Source: Clostridia bacterium (GTDB taxonomy: Bacteria; Bacillota; Clostridia; Christensenellales; Borkfalkiaceae). From it: DNA of 64,000 nt. The first letter of the stretch is position 1, and each line of letters begins with the position of its first letter. This document shows positions 52,377-59,978 of the stretch, in pieces. The stretch lies in NCBI GenBank assembly GCA_029059705.1, contig JAIDVM010000011.1, positions 1-64,000 of the forward strand. The letters are read 5' to 3'. Below the pieces are notes generated by a model. That model made no database searches and was not told where the DNA came from. It saw nothing but the letters and a program-made list of their open reading frames with translations. The position numbers were made by a program, and so were the translations under genes.

Positions 52377-53701
52377 CTGAGGTAAGGTATAACCAGGACG
52401 AATACGAATTTCCCTGTCTGCTGGTGCTCGGCAGTTTCGACGCAATTCACGCAGGGCATGCGGAGCTTTTGAAAAAAGCCAAATTGCAGGCAAAAATCAA
52501 CGGGCTTGATTTGGGCGTAATGGTTTTTACGGGCGGCAAGGGCGGCAATCAAATCTGCACGTACGGGGAAAAACTTGCGCTTATCGAACAGTACAACGCA
52601 AAATTCGTTTTAAGCGTGGAATTTACCGACGACTTCAAAAAGACGAAGCCGCTTGATTTTTTGCAAGCCATAGAGGAAAAACTCAACGTCAAAGCGTACA
52701 TGAGCGGCAAGGATTTCCGCTTCGGCGCGGGCGCAAAGGGCAAATCGTCCACGCTCAAAAACTACGGCGAGGACGAAGATAACGGCGTCTGGTATATGTC
52801 CGTCAAGGATTTAACCGATGAAAACGGCGAAAAAATCAGCTCCACCAAAATCAAAGAATTAATCGAAAGCGGCGAAATAACCGCCGCAAACGCGCTGCTC
52901 GGCAGAAATTATTCCGCTTTGTGCGAGGTTTTATCCGCAACGGAAAACGGCGAAGTAACCGCGTTGACTCTGGCATATCCCGAGGGCAAAGTAAAAATTA
53001 AAGAAGGCGTTTACGCCGCTAAATGCACCGTTGGCGACGTTGAATACGAAGGCGTTGTAAACTGCGGCGAAAATTTTGAATTGCACGTAAAAAACTTTAA
53101 CGGACTTCCCGAAGGCGAAAAAATAACCGTCGAATTCATAGACTGTTTTGCAGGCGAAGAAGAAACTTGCGCCGAGCACCCCGCGCCCGTTATTGCAGAA
53201 CAGCCCGCCCCTGTCATTCTGAGCGACAGCGAAGAATCTCAAACGGAAACGGTTGTTCCCGCGCCCGTCGAAGAACTCGCGGTAGCGGACGAATCTCCCG
53301 CGGAAGAACCCGCCGACTGTCATTCCGAGCAAAGCGAGGAAACTCCCGCCGAAGAGCCCGCTCAACAAGAATTAACAGAAGAGCAATCCGCTTCCGCTGT
53401 CATTCTGAGCGGAGTCGAAGAATCCACGGTAGAACAACCCGAAGCGGAAGTTTTTGCCGACGACGGCGGCTTTGACGACGATTATTGCGAGGAAGACTTT
53501 ATTGAAGAGCAGCCCGCCGAAGTAACCTCCGAGGTTATTTCGGAAGAACCCGCTACCGAACCCGCGGAACAGCCCGCCGACTGTCATTCCGAGCAAAGCG
53601 AGGAACCCGTTTCCTCTGTCATTCTGAGCGAAGTCGAGGAAACTCCCGCCGAAGAAGAAATTACCGACACAAACGAAAACAACGAGGAATCCATTGATTA
53701 A
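52370..53701 (+). CDS. ribF: RibF-like FAD synthetase with degenerate flavokinase domain and repeat-built tail
   Basis: This 443-residue protein has three parts. Residues 1-180 form the FMN adenylyltransferase domain (GSFDAIHAGHAELL, SGKDFRFGAGAKG, ISSTKIKELIESGEI). Residues about 185-265 are a shortened flavokinase-like barrel (KEGVYAAKCTVGDVEYEGVVNCG) without the G.PTAN motif, so the kinase step is probably lost. Residues about 270-443 are an acidic, disordered tail containing five translated family A repeats (VILSDSEES, CHSEQSEE, VILSGVEES and others). Usual RibF is about 310 residues. It overlaps truB by 7 bp and the next gene by 8 bp. Confidence 0.85.
   Translation: MLTEVRYNQDEYEFPCLLVLGSFDAIHAGHAELLKKAKLQAKINGLDLGVMVFTGGKGGNQICTYGEKLALIEQYNAKFVLSVEFTDDFKKTKPLDFLQAIEEKLNVKAYMSGKDFRFGAGAKGKSSTLKNYGEDEDNGVWYMSVKDLTDENGEKISSTKIKELIESGEITAANALLGRNYSALCEVLSATENGEVTALTLAYPEGKVKIKEGVYAAKCTVGDVEYEGVVNCGENFELHVKNFNGLPEGEKITVEFIDCFAGEEETCAEHPAPVIAEQPAPVILSDSEESQTETVVPAPVEELAVADESPAEEPADCHSEQSEETPAEEPAQQELTEEQSASAVILSGVEESTVEQPEAEVFADDGGFDDDYCEEDFIEEQPAEVTSEVISEEPATEPAEQPADCHSEQSEEPVSSVILSEVEETPAEEEITDTNENNEESID
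53211..53645 (+). repeat. Five family A repeats inside the ribF tail
   Basis: Units lie at about 53211-53240, 53317-53343, 53398-53425, 53579-53605 and 53616-53645. Two reading frames of the same DNA unit are used: CHSEQSEE and VILS..EES. All keep the gene open. Confidence 0.88.
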
Positions 53702-54551
53702 ATTCGGCCCCAGCGGCAACGACGAAAAATTTTACGCCCAAGGCTTTAAGCACTCCGAACAATCCGCGGCTTATTGCAAAAATCTGGGGCTTGACTGCTT
53801 TGAATATTCCTTCGGCAGAGGGGTTATGATGTCCGAGGGCAAGGCGCTTTCCATAGGCAACGCCTTTAAAGAGGCGGGCGTTGAAATAAGCGTCCACGCG
53901 CCCTACTTCATCAACTTTGCAAACCCCGCCGAAGAAGCCGCGCAAAAATCCTACGGCTACGTTTTGGACAGCGCCAAATTCGTTTCGCTGATGGGCGGCG
54001 AAAGAATAGTCTTTCACCCCGCCGCGCAGGGCAAGGCGACAAGGGAAGAGGCCGTTGCAAAATGCGCCGACCGCTTAAAAATCCTCAGGGATTTAATTTA
54101 TGAAAACGGCTTCCAAAACTTAAAATTCTGCCCCGAAACCATGGGCAAATTCGCGCAAATCGGCACGCTTGAAGAAATAGTCAACTTCTGCAAAATAGAC
54201 GACTGCTTTCTCCCCGCAATCGACTTCGGTCACATCAACGCGCGCGAGCAGGGCAGCTTAAAAACCGAAAACGACTATTTAACCCGCCTCGAATATATGA
54301 TTTCAGAGCTCGGCTACGAGCGCGTAAAGCACTTTCACGTGCACTTTTCAAAAATCATGTACGGCGCCAAGGGCGAAATAAAGCACCTCACCTTCGGGGA
54401 CGAAATTTACGGCCCCGAATTCGAACCGCTTGCCCGCGCGTTAAAAAAATTAAAGCTCGAGCCGTATATAGTCAGCGAATCGGCTGGCACGCAGTCCACC
54501 GACGCGCTCGCAATGAAACAAATTTATAATAGTGTTGACACGGATAAATAA
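53694..54551 (+). CDS. Endonuclease IV-like TIM-barrel protein
   Basis: This 285-residue protein follows the AP endonuclease 2 (Nfo) fold. Possible metal ligands are in SVHAPYFINFANP, VFHPAAQGKA, FCPETMGKFAQIGTLEEIV, AIDFGHINAREQG, HFHVHFSK and VSESAG. The typical DTCH motif is changed to DFGH. Repair of abasic sites is likely but not certain. I used TTG at 53694 with GAGG 6 nt before it; the gene overlaps ribF. Confidence 0.8.
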   Translation: MIKFGPSGNDEKFYAQGFKHSEQSAAYCKNLGLDCFEYSFGRGVMMSEGKALSIGNAFKEAGVEISVHAPYFINFANPAEEAAQKSYGYVLDSAKFVSLMGGERIVFHPAAQGKATREEAVAKCADRLKILRDLIYENGFQNLKFCPETMGKFAQIGTLEEIVNFCKIDDCFLPAIDFGHINAREQGSLKTENDYLTRLEYMISELGYERVKHFHVHFSKIMYGAKGEIKHLTFGDEIYGPEFEPLARALKKLKLEPYIVSESAGTQSTDALAMKQIYNSVDTDK

Positions 54552-54580
54552 TTTTGGTAAAATTATTTCGGCATTAAATT

Positions 54581-55630
54581 ATGGCACATACAAACGCTCA
54601 AAAAATTTTCAAGGCGGCGGGCGCGCAGGCGGTATTAACCGAACAGCCCGACCTCCGCAAATATCTCACGGGGATAGAAACCTCGTTCGGCTACGTCTTA
54701 ACCACGGAAAAAGAAACGGTTTTTTACACCGATTCCCGCTATTTAGAAGCGGCTAAGTCAGCCTTGAAGGGCAGCGAAATAACCGTAAAGCAGTTCGTTT
54801 CCCCGCTCGAAAATATTTTAAGCGGCTTAAATCAGGTTGCAATTCCGCTTTCGCAAACGCTCTTTCCCCAATACGAGCGGCTTAAAAAAGCGGGGCTTGA
54901 AATTAAAGACAGCACGCAGGCGTTCCAAAACGCAATGATAATAAAGCAGGACTACGAGCTTGATTTAATAAAGCAAGCCTGCAAAATCGCCGACGATGCG
55001 TTTACCGCGTTGCTCCCCCGCATAAAGGAGGGCATGAGCGAAAACGACCTCGCCGCCGAGCTTGAATATTTAATGCGCAGCAACGGCGCAAGCGGCACCA
55101 GCTTTTCAACAATCGCCGCGTTCGGCAAAAATTCCAGCGTTCCCCACCACGAAACGGGCGCGGATAAATTAAAATTCGGCGACGTCGTCTTAATCGACTT
55201 CGGCTGCAAATTCGGCGGCTATTGCTCCGACTGCACCCGCACGTTCCTCTTCGGCGACGATAAAAAACACGAAAATTTCAAAAGAACGTATAAAGAGGTG
55301 CTCGCCGCCCACATGCTCGTCAAGGAAAAAACGACGTGCGGCATGACGGGCGCGCAAAGCGACGCAATCGCCCGCGATTATTTAAAGGAGCGGGGACTGG
55401 ACAAGTTTTTCACCCACTCGCTCGGGCACGGCATAGGCATCAACGTTCACGAAGCACCCTATCTTTCCCCCCAAGGCGCGGATATTCTGCAAAACGGCAT
55501 GGTCTTTTCCGACGAGCCGGGGGTATATTTCGAAGGCGATTACGGCATAAGGATAGAGGACACGGTTGCGCTTTTAAACGGCAAAACCGAAAGCCTAACC
55601 AAAACCGACAAAAATCTTTTAATACTTTAA
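54581..55630 (+). CDS. M24B family Xaa-Pro peptidase
   Basis: This 349-residue creatinase-fold peptidase has an N-terminal domain (1-120) and a pita-bread catalytic domain. The dimetal ligands are visible: two Asp in [17 protein letters not shown], His in [15 protein letters not shown], Glu in [17 protein letters not shown] (two Glu). It removes N-terminal residues before proline or splits X-Pro dipeptides. It lies upstream of efp, a common clostridial pairing. Confidence 0.92.
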   Translation: MAHTNAQKIFKAAGAQAVLTEQPDLRKYLTGIETSFGYVLTTEKETVFYTDSRYLEAAKSALKGSEITVKQFVSPLENILSGLNQVAIPLSQTLFPQYERLKKAGLEIKDSTQAFQNAMIIKQDYELDLIKQACKIADDAFTALLPRIKEGMSENDLAAELEYLMRSNGASGTSFSTIAAFGKNSSVPHHETGADKLKFGDVVLIDFGCKFGGYCSDCTRTFLFGDDKKHENFKRTYKEVLAAHMLVKEKTTCGMTGAQSDAIARDYLKERGLDKFFTHSLGHGIGINVHEAPYLSPQGADILQNGMVFSDEPGVYFEGDYGIRIEDTVALLNGKTESLTKTDKNLLIL

Positions 55631-55668
55631 ACAAAAAAATAATCAATCCGCAAAAAGGAGAAATTTTT

Positions 55669-56244
55669 ATGGCATCGATATTAGCAGGCGACATCAGAAA
55701 GGGCAGCACTTTCGAATATAACGGCAAAGGCGTTTACACCGTAACCGAGTTTCAGCACGTTAAACCCGGCAAGGGCGCGGCTTTCGTAAGAACCACGCTT
55801 AAAAACGTGGTAACGGGGCAGGTGCTTTCGGACATAACCTTCAACCCCACGGCAAAGCTCGAAACGGCTCAGGTTGAAACGAGAAAAATGGAATATCTCT
55901 ATTTCGACGGCGAGTTCTACACCTTTATGGACCCCGACAGCTACGAGCAGATAACCTTAAACCACGACCAGGTTGAAGAAGCGTTAAAATACATCAAGGA
56001 AAACGACACCGTTACCATCAAATCGTTAAACGGCGTGGCTTTCTCGGTTGAACCCGAAAACTTTGTCGAACTCAAAATAACCGAGTGCGAACCGGGCGTT
56101 AAGGGCAACACCGCAACCAACGCAATGAAAAACGCAGTCGTTGAAACGGGCGCAACCATTCAGGTGCCCATGTTCGTTGAAGAGGGCGAAACAATCCGTA
56201 TCGACACGAGAACGGGACAGTATATGTCGCGCGTAGGCAAATAA
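55669..56244 (+). CDS. efp: Translation elongation factor P
   Basis: This 191-residue EF-P relieves ribosome stalling on polyproline. The KOW-like domain I carries the modified-lysine loop ([10 protein letters not shown], Lys at about residue 35), followed by OB domains II and III ([35 protein letters not shown], the EF-P signature). The start at 55669 has AAAAGGAG 8 nt upstream. The stop overlaps the dtd start (TAATG). Confidence 0.95.
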   Translation: MASILAGDIRKGSTFEYNGKGVYTVTEFQHVKPGKGAAFVRTTLKNVVTGQVLSDITFNPTAKLETAQVETRKMEYLYFDGEFYTFMDPDSYEQITLNHDQVEEALKYIKENDTVTIKSLNGVAFSVEPENFVELKITECEPGVKGNTATNAMKNAVVETGATIQVPMFVEEGETIRIDTRTGQYMSRVGK

Positions 56245-56681
56245 TGAAAGCCGTAATTCAGCGGGTGGGGCGCACGCGCCTTTCCGTTGACGGAAAATTA
56301 ATTTCCGAAATTCCCTTCGGGCTTGCGGTTTACCTCGGCGTAAAAGTCGGCGACGGCAAAAAACAGGCGGAACAACTCGCAAAAAAAGTTGCCGCTTTAA
56401 GAATTTTCGAAGACGATAACGGCAAAATGAACTTGTCGGTAAAGGAAGTCGGCGGCGAAATTCTTTTAATATCCCAGTTCACGCTCTGCGGCGATTGCTC
56501 CCACGGCAACCGCCCAAGCTTTACGCTTGCCGAACGCCCCGAAAAAGCGCAACCGCTCTACGAGTATACCCGCGACCTCATTTCGGCTTTTGGCATAACC
56601 GTAAAATGCGGCGTTTTCGGCGCGGATATGAAAATCGAGCAATACAACGACGGGCCCGTAACAATTATATACGAAGTTTAA
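56244..56681 (+). CDS. dtd: D-aminoacyl-tRNA deacylase
   Basis: This 145-residue DTD removes D-amino acids (and Gly from tRNA-Ala). The active-site motifs are LLISQFTLCGD (SQFTL) and the C-terminal NDGPVTII (G-P pair). The N-terminus [15 protein letters not shown] is typical. It is coupled to efp by a 1-bp overlap. Confidence 0.94.
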   Translation: MKAVIQRVGRTRLSVDGKLISEIPFGLAVYLGVKVGDGKKQAEQLAKKVAALRIFEDDNGKMNLSVKEVGGEILLISQFTLCGDCSHGNRPSFTLAERPEKAQPLYEYTRDLISAFGITVKCGVFGADMKIEQYNDGPVTIIYEV

Positions 56682-56721
56682 ATTTACAGGGCGGGCAACC
56701 TCGCCCTGTTTCGTTAATTAT

Positions 56722-57558
56722 ATGAAAATCAAATTTTTAGGCACGGGCGCGGCGGAAGGCGTGCCCGCCATGTTCTGCAACTGCGATTATTGCAAAAGAA
56801 TAAGGGAGCTTGGCGAAGGCGAGGTGCGCACCCGCTCGCAGGTGTTAATCGACGGCGTTTTGTCCGTCGATTTCCCGCCCGAAGCCTACGCGCACTCCTT
56901 AAAGCACAATTTCAACTTAACAGACTTAAAATATCTGCTCGTCACCCATTCGCACATGGACCATTTCTACGCGCACGACTTTATTCTGCGCGGCTACAAA
57001 TACGCGCAGGTCAGCGTTCCGCAACTGCAAATTTACGGCAACGAAGAGGTTTTAAAGGTCTTTTCCGAGTGCACTAAAAGGGAAATGAAACCTTCTGTCG
57101 CCCCCAACGTCGCGCTTCACAAAATTTCGCCCTGCCAAACTTTCACCGTCGGCGAATATAAGGTAATAACCGTCCCCGCGCAACATTCCGACAAAGAAGA
57201 GTGTATTTTGTTCTATATAGAGCGCAACGGCAAGGGCTATCTGCACTTATACGATACGGGCAGAATACCCGAAAAAGCGTTTGAATTCCTTGCCCAAAAC
57301 GGCTCCAAGGCAAATCTGGTTGCAATCGACTGCACATTCCTCGAATACACCGCGGGCGAACGTTCCCGCCATATGGGCATAGAGGACGATATGGTTATGA
57401 AAGAAAAGCTTTTAAAAGCGGGAGTAATCGATAAAAACACGCAAATCGTAATCACCCATTTTTCGCACAACGGCAACCCCACGCGCGGGCACGTAAGCGA
57501 AGTCGCGCAAAAATACAACGTAACCGCCGCCTTTGACGGTTTAGAAGTTATTATTTAG
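56722..57558 (+). CDS. PhnP-like MBL-fold metallohydrolase
   Basis: This 278-residue metallo-beta-lactamase-fold hydrolase starts IKFLGTGAAEGVPAMFCNCDYC, with a Cys cluster as in PhnP. It carries THSHMDHFYAHD for the two metals, AQHSDKEE and a C-terminal TFLE and ITHFSHNG. PhnP acts on cyclic ribose phosphates, but the substrate here is unknown. A GC hairpin (56686-56709) separates it from dtd. Confidence 0.85.
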   Translation: MKIKFLGTGAAEGVPAMFCNCDYCKRIRELGEGEVRTRSQVLIDGVLSVDFPPEAYAHSLKHNFNLTDLKYLLVTHSHMDHFYAHDFILRGYKYAQVSVPQLQIYGNEEVLKVFSECTKREMKPSVAPNVALHKISPCQTFTVGEYKVITVPAQHSDKEECILFYIERNGKGYLHLYDTGRIPEKAFEFLAQNGSKANLVAIDCTFLEYTAGERSRHMGIEDDMVMKEKLLKAGVIDKNTQIVITHFSHNGNPTRGHVSEVAQKYNVTAAFDGLEVII

Positions 57559-57560
57559 CC

Positions 57561-57592
57561 GTTGTCATTCTGAGCGCAGCGAAGAATCTCCA
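57561..57592 (+). repeat. Family A repeat before the DUF5662 gene
   Basis: The consensus unit TTGTCATTCTGAGCGCAGCG followed by AAGAATCTC lies between the stop at 57558 and the start at 57601, and leaves no room for a Shine-Dalgarno sequence. Confidence 0.88.
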
Positions 57593-57600
57593 CAAAAATC

Positions 57601-58137
57601 ATGAACTTTTTCAAACATCTGGCAACCGTAACCCGCCACCGCCGCACCGTGCGCAAACTGTGCTTTAAATGCGGGCTTATAAAACAAGGGCTTGCCCACG
57701 ATTTATCCAAATTCAGCCCCGCCGAATTTTGGGCGGGCGTAAAGTACTATCAGGGCAACCGCAGCCCGCAGGCAAGGGAGCGGGAAGTAATCGGTTATTC
57801 CGCCGCATGGCTGCACCACAAGGGCAAAAACAAACACCACTTCGAATATTGGACGGACTACGCAAACGGGCAAAAGGTGTATGTGGAAATGCCCGCAAAA
57901 TACCTTGCCGAAATGATTTGCGACAGAATTGCCGCCTCCAAAACATATTTAAAGGACGGCTACGACAAATCTTTCCCCTTAAAATACCTTGAAGAGCGCA
58001 CAGATAAACAGGGCATGAACCCAAACACCTACGCCGCGCTTAAAAGGTTTTTAACGGTTTTAAAGGAAGAGGGCGAGGACGAGATGTTCAAACAGTTAAA
58101 ACAGTTCGTCAAAGAAAACAAAAAAACCACAAAATAA
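57601..58137 (+). CDS. DUF5662 family protein
   Basis: This 178-residue helical protein resembles DUF5662, common in gut Clostridia. Conserved His/Asp stretches are HRRTVRKLCFKCGLIKQGLAHDLSKFSPAEFW and AAWLHHKGKNKHHFEYW, which look like a metal-binding (HD-like) site. The biochemical role is unknown. It is isolated between an MBL hydrolase and a terminator, and its upstream spacer is a family A repeat. Confidence 0.75.
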   Translation: MNFFKHLATVTRHRRTVRKLCFKCGLIKQGLAHDLSKFSPAEFWAGVKYYQGNRSPQAREREVIGYSAAWLHHKGKNKHHFEYWTDYANGQKVYVEMPAKYLAEMICDRIAASKTYLKDGYDKSFPLKYLEERTDKQGMNPNTYAALKRFLTVLKEEGEDEMFKQLKQFVKENKKTTK

Positions 58138-58143
58138 AAAAGC

Positions 58144-58170
58144 GCCGCCGCGGAAAAATTCCGCGGCGGC
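58144..58170. terminator. Terminator after the DUF5662 gene
   Basis: The stem GCCGCCGCGGAA / TTCCGCGGCGGC is followed by a short T-rich stretch. Confidence 0.7.
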
Positions 58171-58189
58171 CTCCGTTATTTTGCCGTCC

Positions 58190-58232
58190 CTTGTCATTCT
58201 GAGCGGAGGGCGAAGCCCGCAGTCGAAGAATC
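58190..58232 (+). repeat. Expanded family A repeat
   Basis: TTGTCATTCTGAGCGGAGGG continues with GCGAAGCCCGCAG before TCGAAGAATC. The middle hairpin is longer than in other units (GGGCGAAGCCC). Confidence 0.8.
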
Positions 58233-59483
58233 TTACTTCGTCCTTGCAATCTTCACGTTGTCCTGCTTTCTGTTTCTCAGTTCTTTTACGGGGTGCTCGC
58301 TGTCTTGATAGCGATAATCCTCGCCCAGCCTCTCAATCGCCTTCTCTATAACAAGGTGCGAAGGATTTTTGTCCGGCGTTCCCATATATTTCTGATAATC
58401 GAAATATCTGTGGTCGTCGGGTATTTTTTTAATGTCCTTATAGCCGTCAATCTTAACCGTGTTGTCGGCGGTTAAATTAATCGTTTCCGCAAGCACCTTT
58501 CTTATATAATCCTTGTTTCCGCCAAGCTTTAAAAGCTGCGGGAACTCGCCCGAACCGCAAACGGATTCAAACGTCTTTTTTTCGTATTTTTTGAGTAACT
58601 TAGCCGCCGTTTTAAGGTGGCTTACTTCCATTTTAAAGTGCTCGCTCCAAATCTTTTTAATGCTTTCGTCGCTTTCGTCCTGCATGGCGGAATAATACAG
58701 CCAGCACTCGCAATATTCGTGCATAACCCACATTTCAAGCCAGCTCATGTTCGGGTCTTTAAGGCTTTCGTATTGCGAAACGTGCGCTTCCTCAATCATA
58801 GCGATTTCGGCGTAAAGCTTTCTGCCCAAATCGTTTTTATACCATTGCGCAATGTTCATATAATAATTCATCGTCTGCTGCTCGGCAGCCGTAATCGTGC
58901 TTGCAGCCAGCTTAGAATAAAGGTCGGCCTTTTCGGCAACCATGGGCTTTTTAACATCGTCCGCGGGGTAGCGGTGCTCGGCAACGGTGGGGCGGCCGGG
59001 CATAATCTCGGTGTACTTGCCCACAAGCTCGTCCGCGTTTTCGCCCTTGTCCATCTTCAAAAGGTTCGCAAAGCGGTAAAGGTGGTCAAAGTCCTCCAAA
59101 AGCGCAAAGTTTAGCGCCTTTATGTTCGTCTCGTCCGTGTCGTGCTTTGCCAAAACCGCCGTCAAATCTATCGCAAGCTGTTCATATGCGATAGTCGTTT
59201 CCAAAATACTCTCGTTAATCGGTTTAAGGCAGCTTATGCGCTTTTGCTGCTGCTGTTCCTGACGGCGCACCACCGCCAACGCCGCGCAAATTTCGGGCTC
59301 GTTGCAATGCCTTGCAAACTGATGCATAAACCACGCCGACTCGAATTCCGTGCCGTTCATAAGTATAACGCGCGTCTTTGTGTAGGGCGAAGTCTTTTCC
59401 TTGTTATAGCTTTTCGGGTACATTTTTTTCAGCGGTAAAAAGTTGTTTTCAAGCGATTTGCATTTTTCATTTATCGGGTTCAT
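58233..59483 (-). CDS. Ferritin-like (four-helix, probably di-iron) protein of unknown function
   Basis: This 416-residue protein is mostly helical and has no signal peptide. E-x-x-H type pairs at regular spacing suggest a ferritin-like metal centre: LLEDFDHLYRF (about 130), MIEEAHVSQYESL (about 228), WVMHEYCECWLYYSAM (about 252) and EHFKMEVSHLKTAAKLL (about 285). The C-terminal 110 residues are charged, with DDHRYFDYQKYMG. I do not recognise a named family. A role in oxygen or metal handling is inference. It is flanked by family A repeats. Confidence 0.7.
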   Translation of the reverse strand: MNPINEKCKSLENNFLPLKKMYPKSYNKEKTSPYTKTRVILMNGTEFESAWFMHQFARHCNEPEICAALAVVRRQEQQQQKRISCLKPINESILETTIAYEQLAIDLTAVLAKHDTDETNIKALNFALLEDFDHLYRFANLLKMDKGENADELVGKYTEIMPGRPTVAEHRYPADDVKKPMVAEKADLYSKLAASTITAAEQQTMNYYMNIAQWYKNDLGRKLYAEIAMIEEAHVSQYESLKDPNMSWLEMWVMHEYCECWLYYSAMQDESDESIKKIWSEHFKMEVSHLKTAAKLLKKYEKKTFESVCGSGEFPQLLKLGGNKDYIRKVLAETINLTADNTVKIDGYKDIKKIPDDHRYFDYQKYMGTPDKNPSHLVIEKAIERLGEDYRYQDSEHPVKELRNRKQDNVKIARTK

Positions 59484-59605
59484 AAATTATCCTCCGAACA
59501 AGTTTTTGTCCTTTTTAAAATAATTTAACCCCTCCCCGCAAAATTTTTCCCATTCCGCCATTGAAAACACATTTTTTTGTCTGTCAGAATACGTTATTGC
59601 TATTC

Positions 59606-59695
59606 TGAACACGTTTTTGTCATTCTGAGCGCAGCGAAGAATCCCCAACAAAAGATGTTTCGGCTCCACTTCGTTCCGCTCAACATGACAAATCA
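59606..59695 (+). repeat. Family A element with inverted partner
   Basis: Left unit TTGTCATTCTGAGCGCAGCG with AAGAATC (about 59616-59645) faces an inverted right half ending CTCAACATGACAA (about 59662-59694). Together they form an imperfect palindrome of about 80 bp, like a small MITE. A partial extra copy (TATTCTGAACACG) lies just left. The rest of 59484-59700 holds no gene. Confidence 0.8.
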
Positions 59696-59699
59696 ATAA

Positions 59700-59732
59700 A
59701 AAAAGAAAACCGCCGTCCAAAGACAGCGGTTT
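59700..59732 (-). terminator. Terminator of tRNA-Gly
   Basis: On the minus strand the stem AAACCGCTGTC / GGCGGTTT is followed by TCTTTTTTT, directly after the CCA end. Confidence 0.85.
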
Positions 59733-59737
59733 CTTTT

Positions 59738-59812
59738 TGGAGCAGGTGACGGGAGTCGGACCCGCCGAAACCAGCTTGGGAAGCTGGCGCCATACCGATA
59801 GGCGACACCTGC
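59738..59812 (-). tRNA. tRNA-Gly (anticodon CCC), unusual T-loop
   Basis: A 75-nt cloverleaf with encoded CCA: acceptor GCAGGTG / CACCTGC, anticodon arm CCAGC-TTCCCAA-GCTGG (anticodon CCC, reads GGG) and T-stem GCGGG / CCCGT. The T-loop reads TCCGACT, so position 55 is C instead of the near-universal U. Position 9 is C, and positions 15/48 are T/G instead of purine/pyrimidine. G18G19 are present. It has its own promoter and terminator. Confidence 0.85.
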
Positions 59813-59825
59813 AAATTACACGCAA

Positions 59826-59854
59826 AATATATCATATTATCACCATAAAGTCAA
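59826..59854 (-). promoter_or_regulatory. Promoter of tRNA-Gly
   Basis: On the minus strand TTGACT (59854-59849) and TATATT (59831-59826) are separated by 17 bp. Confidence 0.7.
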
Positions 59855-59873
59855 ATTTTTCTTCAAACAATTA

Positions 59874-59902
59874 TTGAAAATAAATTTATTTTATGATAAC
59901 AT
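59874..59902 (+). promoter_or_regulatory. Promoter of the DUF1538-PII operon
   Basis: TTGAAA (59874-59879) and TAACAT (59897-59902) have a 17-bp spacer. The leader that follows has three AAGGC units (59941-59973) just before the start. Confidence 0.6.
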
Positions 59903-59978
59903 ATTTATACTAAGTCGCAGCTTCGCAAACAGCCGCGTTGCAAGGCAAACGGCAAGGCATAAAACAAGGCAAAATTAA

